Positions 57,478 to 64,000 of a stretch of DNA of 64,000 bases are shown in pieces (positions within the stretch are counted from its first letter, which is position 1; each line of letters begins with the position of its first letter). The notes beneath the pieces are model-generated. The model ran no database searches and had not been told where the DNA came from. It was given only the letters and a program-made list of their open reading frames with translations. The position numbers and the translations under genes were made by a program. The stretch comes from Lotus japonicus (taxonomy: Eukaryota; Streptophyta; Magnoliopsida; Fabales; Fabaceae): NCBI RefSeq assembly GCF_012489685.1, contig NC_080046.1, positions 31,217,763 to 31,281,762 of the forward strand, in the 5' to 3' direction.

Positions 57478-58924
57478 GGCGAAAAAGCAAATATCTCTTC
57501 ATTTCCTTCCTTGTTGGCCGCGAGTTTGAGGAGAGCTTGGGGGAGAAATATTTTCGCGAAAACTTGACCGATCTTCGTGCAGTTCGTCCCTACTTCGAGG
57601 TACTGAGGTAACTAGCATGATTCTTACCTCTGATTACTGTTTCTACTGCGTTTCTAAAGTCGTTTCTGTGCTCACAGTTTTGAGCTTTTTGTAAAACTGT
57701 CCATTTTCTCTGATTTCTTGCTTGGGTTATCTTCCCTACGTTCCCAAGAGTCTAAAACCTCTGTCAGTAATCGCCGATTGCGATCCAGTTGTCAAGGATC
57801 TGAAAAACTGATTCAAAACCCTTTTTGTCTCACATTTCAACTTTATTGTCGAAAAGACGTAATCTGACTTCATGCCTTTAGGATTTGTTGTCACGGATGT
57901 CGTTAGGATCATTGCTGTCAAATTTGTTTTCCGAACTGATAACTTCGAGGTTTTGAGCTTTTATTTTGGACCAAAATGCCCCTGAACGGCAGTATTTTGA
58001 TCGGATTGTCCGAAAATTGTTCCGACAGTTTCTTTGCCTTAGTTTTACCCTAAAACTACCTTGTAAACAGATTTGATCGAAGAAAAAGAGCCGGAGCCCT
58101 TTTTCCTTAATGGTCGAGAGCTATTCCTTTAGGGGGGGGAGTTTTCGTTTTCGAAAACTTGTCTTTTCGTACCCGATTGTCGTATTCTGAAGCTTTAATG
58201 CTTTGTCTATCGTTTATGTGTTGTTTTGTGATCGAACTAATCGATTTTGTTTGGATTCTGCTTTGTTTTTCTCCGAGGTTCAGTTGACGGAACTTTGGAA
58301 TATTCAGAGCATTTGCTTGAAGAAAACTTTGATTACGAGGCTGGATCAGCTCGAGGTTAGGGCAACTTACATATTAGCTATGATTGCATGATAGGCGTCA
58401 ATAAATTCGACTTATGTTGTATCTGATGTTGATTATGATGATGAGTTGATGTTATGATGCTTTTCCATAACTTGTGATGTTGTGATATTGTTGGTTTGTG
58501 CGTTTTGACGCGATTTCGGAGTGGGGAACCTCTGAACTGATTAAAGTTGGTGTTTCGGGTTGGATGAACAACCCTAGGCAAGTCCAAATGTGGGGTTTGA
58601 GACTTAGCCATATGTTGGAATTCTTAGACTTTCCCCGGAAAATGTATTTTGGGTGGTTGATCTTTGAAAACTTAGAGTGATAGAGCTTTGAAAAACTAAA
58701 GACTTAGGAAACTTAGACTTTGAGAAATAAACTCATAACCTGACTAATGTGAATTGAAATCATTTTTATTAACGTTTAAGCATAGGAAAACTGAAGGGGG
58801 AAATTTTACGAAAGACGGGGAAAAGTCGACTTTTGTTGTGGGTTTTGGAATTGGGGAAAGCCACTGAGGTGAGCTAAGGTGATGATTGAATTTCACCGAG
58901 TACTTTACGTACTCTTGTTGTTGG

Positions 58925-59125
58925 GGTTGTGTTTTATTGACCGACACTAATCCCTTGGGTTCTCTTGTTGTTGGAGCTGTGTTGTATTGACCGACACTTA
59001 GCGCTCTTGTTGTTTGGGCTGTGTTGTATTGACCGACACTAGACCCTTGTGTACTTTTGTGGGTGGAGTTGTGTTGTATTGACCGACACTTACTCCGAGT
59101 TGTGTTGTATTGACCGACACTAACT
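58925..59125 (+). repeat. Minisatellite 1 in the gypsy LTR (ATTGACCGACACT)
   Basis: ATTGACCGACACT occurs five times, starting at 58936, 58986, 59028, 59078 and 59109, mostly within a GTTGTGTTGTATTGACCGAC core. Spacing is irregular (50, 42, 50 and 31 bp). It is not seen in the solo LTR. Confidence 0.85.
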
Positions 59126-59210
59126 CTTGGGTTGTTTTGAGTTTGGGTTTGAGCTAAACACTTATGTGGTGAGGACGATTCGGTGTTTGGCTAACCATAT
59201 TGCATCAATC

Positions 59211-59412
59211 GAGTGAATAACGGGAATTGTTCACCTGTGCATTTCATGGTGAATAACGGGAATGGTTCACCACTGCATTAATGATAAATAACGGGAATGG
59301 TTCACCAAGGATGAATAACGGGAATGGTTCATCCAGGATGAATAACATGAATGGTTCATCCATAGTGAAGAACGGGAATGCTTCACTTGTGGCGAACGGG
59401 AACGCGTCACAA
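59211..59412 (+). repeat. Minisatellite 2 in the gypsy LTR (GTGAATAACGGGAATGGTTCAC)
   Basis: About seven variants of a ~30-bp unit centred on AATAACGGGAATGGTTCA. Several units have complementary ends (GTGAA and TTCAC), so each can form a small hairpin with an AACGGGAATGG loop. Later units drift, to GTGAAGAACGGG and then GCGAACGGGAACGCG. Confidence 0.85.
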
Positions 59413-59782
59413 ATCCGGATCATGATTGCATTTCACGCATACATTCATTCTGACTTGAATTGTGTGCTGTTTGTTTATTGAAGCATTGTTAGAGCCATAA
59501 CATGCTAGGATTGTTTATATATGTATATATCGACATATATCTATACCCCATATCACATGTTGAGTGTATATCTACTTATTTCCGTGAGTTGACCCTAGCG
59601 CCTTGGCTTTGGTTGCATGTTGGTGTTTGGGCGGTCGACCTGCTGCTAGATGTCGATGGCCGACTGGTTCTCGATGGTCTCTCCCTCGGGGGGGGATCAA
59701 ATATGAGTTGGTGGATAGGGATGCCCCCACCGCTTGGGTGATCGATGTGGCTGGTCACCGGGCGACGTACAGGGGAAGGGTC

Positions 59783-60316
59783 ATGGAGGACCGGACGGAT
59801 GAGCGAGGACGCCTGATGAGAGGAGTGTTATGGCGTATGGAGCTGAGTTTTGACTTGCCGCCCTCAGTTCACTGTGGACCAGGCACTGGTCACGGACCAC
59901 CTGCACCCCCTCCGACTTCACCTTCTGATGACGAGGACCCAGCGGAGATCGAGACTGTTGCTGTTGCACCTGTTGTGCCACCTCCTGCTACTGCCATTGC
60001 CCCTACCGACGTGGCGTCGTCCTCTAGGCTCGTGCAGCAGAGGAGGGAGTCCGTTGTCCCATCTGCCTCACGTCTCTTATCTTTCTCTTCACCGCACGGC
60101 TACCGTGTGGACCCCTTGATGAGGGTGGTGGAGGAGGATGTTCTTACAGGAGAGGTGGATGTGGAGACCGGCTCGACTAGGGCGGTGCGCAGGACAGTTA
60201 GGAGGGAGGTCAAGGATTTGGACACCGAGATGATTACGGTGGATTCCGACTCTGACTCCGAGAGCAGTGGGGAGAGTTACTCGCCGAGCAGCGATGAGGA
60301 GGAGGAGGATTGGTGA
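59783..60316 (+). CDS. GC-rich ORF of unknown function inside the gypsy LTR
   Basis: 177 residues from the first ATG (59783, MEDRTDERGRLMRGVLWRME); the frame is also open upstream to 59603 without an ATG. The middle is Pro/Ala/Thr-rich (PPAPPPTSPSDDEDPAEI). It then has Arg-rich VRRTVRREV and a strongly acidic Ser tail (VDSDSDSESSGESYSPSSDE) before the stop. The segment is clearly more GC-rich than the LTR around it, and the related solo LTR has only ~75 bp of unrelated sequence at this place (29597-29670). No domain is recognised. It could be a captured host fragment or a true LTR-encoded protein; coding is uncertain. Confidence 0.4.
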   Translation: MEDRTDERGRLMRGVLWRMELSFDLPPSVHCGPGTGHGPPAPPPTSPSDDEDPAEIETVAVAPVVPPPATAIAPTDVASSSRLVQQRRESVVPSASRLLSFSSPHGYRVDPLMRVVEEDVLTGEVDVETGSTRAVRRTVRREVKDLDTEMITVDSDSDSESSGESYSPSSDEEEEDW

Positions 60317-60781
60317 GTTGAGCTGGGAGGGTAGGTTAGGCTAGCGTCATTATTTGTGTAGAGCTCTGATCGTCAGTTTCTTTTGGGAAAGGGTAGGTTC
60401 CGATGGGTGGCTTTTTGTGTGGTTCTTTTGAGGAGGATCACAGAGAGTCTGTCGGAGTATAGGGGTCTTTTGTTCAGGCCATTTTTGGGTGCCGACTTTG
60501 TCTTGGATAACTGTATATTTTGATACTTTTACCAACAGTGTTGGTTTGTATATACTTGCCTGCGGGCTTACTACTTTGGAGTCACTGCGAGTGCGCGTGA
60601 CGGGAGAGTGCGGCTGAGGCTGTACAAGTGTTTATATTGTATATCGGTTAGTTTAGTTGTTGGATTGTGTCTTTATTTCTTTATCGCTTTTATTTAAAGG
60701 AATCAAAAAAAATAATTACCTGTTTTCCGCGTAAAGTTTATTTTGGTTACTAAAGTGACACCTGGGAATCGGGGTGTTACA

Positions 60782-63700
60782 CTTTTGGGGTAGAAGAAGC
60801 TACTTTATCCACCAGCCAGGCGAAATAAACGGCGGAAATCAATAAAAATTGAAAACGGAACCTATAGGTTTAATTTTTAAGGTTAATTCGCCTGCTAACT
60901 TCAAACAGCCATAACTTTTACCCCGGAACCCAGAATTGAGCATATTTTATATGCTTTTGGTGAAGAAGAAGCTACTTTATTCACCTGCTAGCCGGATTAC
61001 ACAAGGGAAATCGGTAAAAAGTAAAAAACAGAACCTACAGGTTGAATTTTGAGGGTTAATTCGGCTGCAAACTGCAATTAGCCGTAACGTTTGCCCCGAA
61101 CCCAGAATTGAGCCTATTTTATATGCTTCAAGGGTAGAAGAAGCTATTTAATTCACCTGCTAGACGAATTTAACGGGTGAAATCGGTAAAAGTAGAAAAC
61201 GGAACCGACAGATTGAATTTTGAAAGTTAATTCGACTGCAAACTTCAAACAGCAACGACTTTTGCCCCGGAACCCAGAACTGAGCATATTTTATATGCTT
61301 TTGGGGATTGAAGAAGCTATTTTATTCACCTGCTAGCCGAATTTAACGGGGGAAATCGGTAAAAGTAGAAAACAGAACCTACAGGTAGAATTTTAAAGGT
61401 TCATTCAGCCGCAAACTTCGCACAACCACAACTTTTGGCCTGGAACCCAGAACTACTTTATTTTATATCCTTTTGGGGTAGAAGAAGCTACTTTATCCAC
61501 CTGCCAGCCGAATTGAACAGGGGAAATCAATAAAATTTAAAACGGAACCTACAGGTTTAATTTTTAAGGTTAATTCGCCTGCAAACTTCAAACAGCCATA
61601 ACTTTTGCCCCGGAACCCAGAATTGAGCATATTTTATATGCTTTTGGGGTAGAAGAAGCTACTTTATTCACCTGCTAGCCGAATTTAACAACGGAAATTG
61701 GTAAAAGTAGAAAACAGAACCTATAGGTTAAATTTTGAAGGTTCATTCTGCTGCAAACTTTAAACAGCCGTAACGTTTACCCCGAAACCCAGAATTGAGC
61801 CTATTTAATATGCTTTTGGGGTAGAAGAAGCTACTTTATTCACCTGCTTACCGAATTTAAGATAGGAAATCGGTAAAAGTAGAAAACAGAACCTACAGGT
61901 TGAATTTTGAAGTTTAATTCGGCTGCAAACTTCAAACAGCAACGTCTTTTGCACCGGAACCCATAATTGAGCATATTTTATATGCTTTTGGGGTAGAAGA
62001 AGCTACTTTATTCACCTGCTAGCCGAATTTAACAACGGAAATTGGTAAAAGTAGAAAACAGAACCTACAGGTTAAATTTTGAAGGTTCATTCTGCTGCAA
62101 ACTTTAAACAGCCGTAACGTTTACCCCGAAACCCAGAATTGAGCCTATTTTATATGCTTTTGGGGTAGAAGAAGCTACTTTATTCACCTGCTTACCGAAT
62201 TTAAGATAGGAAATCGGTAAAAGTAGAAAACAGAACCTACAGGTTGAATTTTGAAGTTTAATTCGGCTGCAAACTTCAAACAGCAACGTCTTTTGCACCG
62301 GAACCCATAATTGAGCATATTTTATATGCTTTTGGGGTAGAAGAAGCTACTTTATCCACCTGCCAGCCGAATTAAACGGGGGAAATCAATAAAAATTGAA
62401 AACGGAACCTATAGGTTTAATTTTTAAGGTTAATTTGCCTGCAAACATCAAACAGCCATAACTTTTGCCCCGGAACCCATAATTGAGCTTATTTTATATG
62501 CTTTTGGGGTAGAAGAAGCTACTTTATTCACTTGCTAGCCGAATTTAACAAGGGAAATCGGTAAAAGTAGAAAACAGAACCTACAGGTTAAATTTTGAAG
62601 GTTCATTCTGCTGGAAACTTTAAACAGCCGTAAGGTTTACCCCGGAACCCAGAATTGAGCCTATGCTATATGCTGTTGGGGTAAAAGAAGCTACTTTATT
62701 CACCTGCTAGCCGAATTTAACGTGGGAAACCGGTTAAAATATAAATCAAAACCTATAGGTTTAATTTTATATGCTTCTAGGGTAGAAGAAGCTATTTAAT
62801 TCACCTGCTAGACGAATTTAACGGGTGAAATCGGTAAAAGTTGAAAACGGAACCTACAGGTTGAATTTTGAAAGTTCGTTCGGCTGCAAACTTCAAACAG
62901 CAACGACTTTTGCCCCGGAACCCAGAATTGAGCATATTTTATATGCTTTTGGGGTCGAAGAAGCAATTTTATTCACCTGCCAGCCGAATTTAATGGGGGA
63001 AATCGGTAAAAGTAGAAAAAAGAACCTACAGGTAGAATTTTAAAGGTTTATTCAGCCGCAAACTTCGAACAGCCATAACTTTTGGCCTGGAACCAAGAAT
63101 TAAGCATATTTTATATCCTTTTTGGGTAGAAGAAGCTACTTTATCCACCTGCCAGGCGAATTAAACGGGGGAAATCAATAAAAATGGAAAACGGAACCTA
63201 CGGGTTTAATTTTTAAGGTTAATTCGCCTGCAAGCTTCAAACAGCCATAACGTTTGCCCCAGAACCCAGAATTGAGCATATTTTATATGCTTTTGGGGTA
63301 GAAGAAGCTACTTTATTCACCTGCTAGCCGGATTAACAAGGGAAATCGGTAAAAGTAGAAAACAGAACCTACAGGTTGAATTTTGAGGGTTAATTCGGCT
63401 GCAAACATCAAACAGCCGTAACTTTTGCCCCGGAACCCAGAATTGAGCCTTTTTTATATGCTTCTAGGGTAGAAGAAGCTATTTAATTCACTTGCTAGAC
63501 GAATTTAACGGGTGAAATCGGTAAGAGTTGAAAACGGAACCTACAGGTTGAATTTTGAAAGTTAATTCGGCTGCAAACTTCAAACAGCAACGACTTTTGC
63601 CCCGGAACCCAGAATTGAGCATATTTTAGAACTTTAAACGTTTATTCAGCCGCAAACTTCGAACAGCCATAACTTTTGGCCTGGAACCAAGAATTAAGCA

Positions 63701-64000
63701 TATTTTATATCCTTTTGGGGTAGAAGAAGCTACTTTATCCACCTGCCAGGCGAATTAAACGGGGGAAATCAATAAAAATGGAAAACGGAACCTACAGGTT
63801 TAATTTTTAAGGTTAATTCGCTTGCAAGCTTCAAACAGCCATAACTTTTGCCCCTAAACCCAGAATTGAGCATATTTTATATGCTTTTGGGGTAGAAGAA
63901 CCTACTTTCTTCACTTGCTAGCCGAATTTAACAAGGGAAATCGGTAAAAGTAGAAAACAGAACCTACAGGTTAAATTTTGAAGGTTCATTCTGCTGCAAA
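60782..64000. repeat. Satellite array, right arm
   Basis: The same ~172-bp satellite resumes in the same orientation, starting inside the monomer that the gypsy element split. CTTTTGGGGTAGAAGAAG at 60782 continues the left-arm monomer that ends at 26340. About 18-19 monomers reach the window edge. Monomers here look more varied, with small deletions (for example near 62755-62770 and 63620-63640). No gene is visible. Confidence 0.97.
61641..62328. repeat. 344-bp satellite dimer, tandemly duplicated
   Basis: Two monomers at 61641-61984 are repeated at 61985-62328. They share rare variants (AACAACGGAAATTGG, TTTAAGATAGGAAATCGG, CAACGTCTTTTGCACCGG), with only small differences such as TATTTAATATG near 61803 against TATTTTATATG in the second copy. 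Confidence 0.85.

Larger units (their letters stand above)
26341..60781 (+). mobile_element. Ty3/gypsy chromovirus-type LTR retrotransposon hosting nested insertions
   Basis: The element spans 34441 bp including guests. Subtracting the solo LTR, copia-1, copia-2 and their duplicated target sites leaves 9715 bp. It has a damaged 5' LTR (26341-26504 and 30102-31767), a gag remnant (31768-32164), a pol region (41184-44225 and 56336-56742), a purine-rich tract and a full 4002-bp 3' LTR (56780-60781). The domain order protease-RT-RNase H-integrase defines Ty3/gypsy. The C-terminal region with an ATWELEDKIKELYPGLF-type ending and the long LTRs suggest a chromovirus of the Tekay/Del type; this lineage call is inference. 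The element cannot be autonomous: it lacks the primer binding site and much of gag, and pol is split. Confidence 0.95.
56780..60781 (+). repeat. gypsy 3' LTR (complete, 4002 bp)
   Basis: Begins TGTAAGACTTGG, ends GGGGTGTTACA and is followed by the CTTTT target duplication. 56780-58647 matches the two 5' LTR fragments. 58648-60781 has no counterpart in the truncated 5' LTR and carries two minisatellites and a GC-rich ORF. A TATAAATA box is at 57470-57477. The last ~450 bp shares blocks with the solo LTR (CTTTTTGTGTGGTT, ATCACAGAGAGT). Small open frames before 58700 repeat those of the 5' LTR and are not genes. Confidence 0.95.

Noticed and set aside
1..64000. Host protein genes, tRNA, rRNA, CRISPR or bacterial-type systems
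   Set aside because: None seen on either strand. All supported coding frames belong to retrotransposons and the rest is satellite or LTR.

Overview
The window is plant nuclear heterochromatin with no recognisable host gene. About 29.6 kb is a tandem satellite with a monomer near 172 bp (1-26340 and 60782-64000). The satellite is interrupted once, by a 34.4-kb nest of LTR retrotransposons (26341-60781). The element families (a Ty3/gypsy chromovirus with LTRs near 4 kb, and two Sirevirus-type Ty1/copia elements with extra ORFs downstream of pol) point to a eudicot, probably a legume. That assignment is inference from element style, not from a database match. A satellite with higher-order structure that hosts a chromovirus fits a centromeric or pericentromeric position, but nothing here proves it.

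Satellite. Monomers carry a short perfect dyad (GCATAT-TTT-ATATGC) and are amplified on several scales. A 3533-bp higher-order unit is present about 2.5 times at the left end. A 1720-bp offset duplication, a 2321-bp unit repeated about 2.2 times and a 344-bp dimer follow. The same 84-bp truncated monomer recurs six times and works as a tag for how blocks were copied.

Nest. Every junction resolves with a 5-bp target-site duplication. (1) A Ty3/gypsy element entered the satellite (TSD CTTTT, + strand). (2) A related element entered its 5' LTR and is now a 3.6-kb solo LTR (TSD GTCTG). (3) A deletion removed the last ~2.1 kb of the 5' LTR, the primer binding site and the start of gag. (4) copia-1 (9014 bp, - strand, TSD CAAGG) landed in gag just after a zinc knuckle. 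(5) copia-2 (12105 bp, - strand, TSD TGTGT) landed near the end of the integrase region. The order of 2 and 3 relative to 4 and 5 is not fixed by the sequence. The overlapping gypsy LTR parts differ at about 1% of sites by eye, whereas each copia LTR pair shows about one difference, so both copia insertions are much younger.

Coding content. The gypsy element keeps protease, RT, RNase H and integrase motifs, split by copia-2. copia-1 encodes gag, pol and an in-frame third ORF, separated from pol by TAG CAA TTA, the classic tobamovirus-type leaky stop. It also carries a nonsense codon in RNase H and a TAG between gag and pol. copia-2 has an apparently intact pol in a different frame from gag, a third ORF broken by a probable one-base slip, and an antisense ORF for a predicted coiled-coil protein. 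The gypsy 3' LTR has two minisatellites and a GC-rich ORF absent from the related solo LTR.
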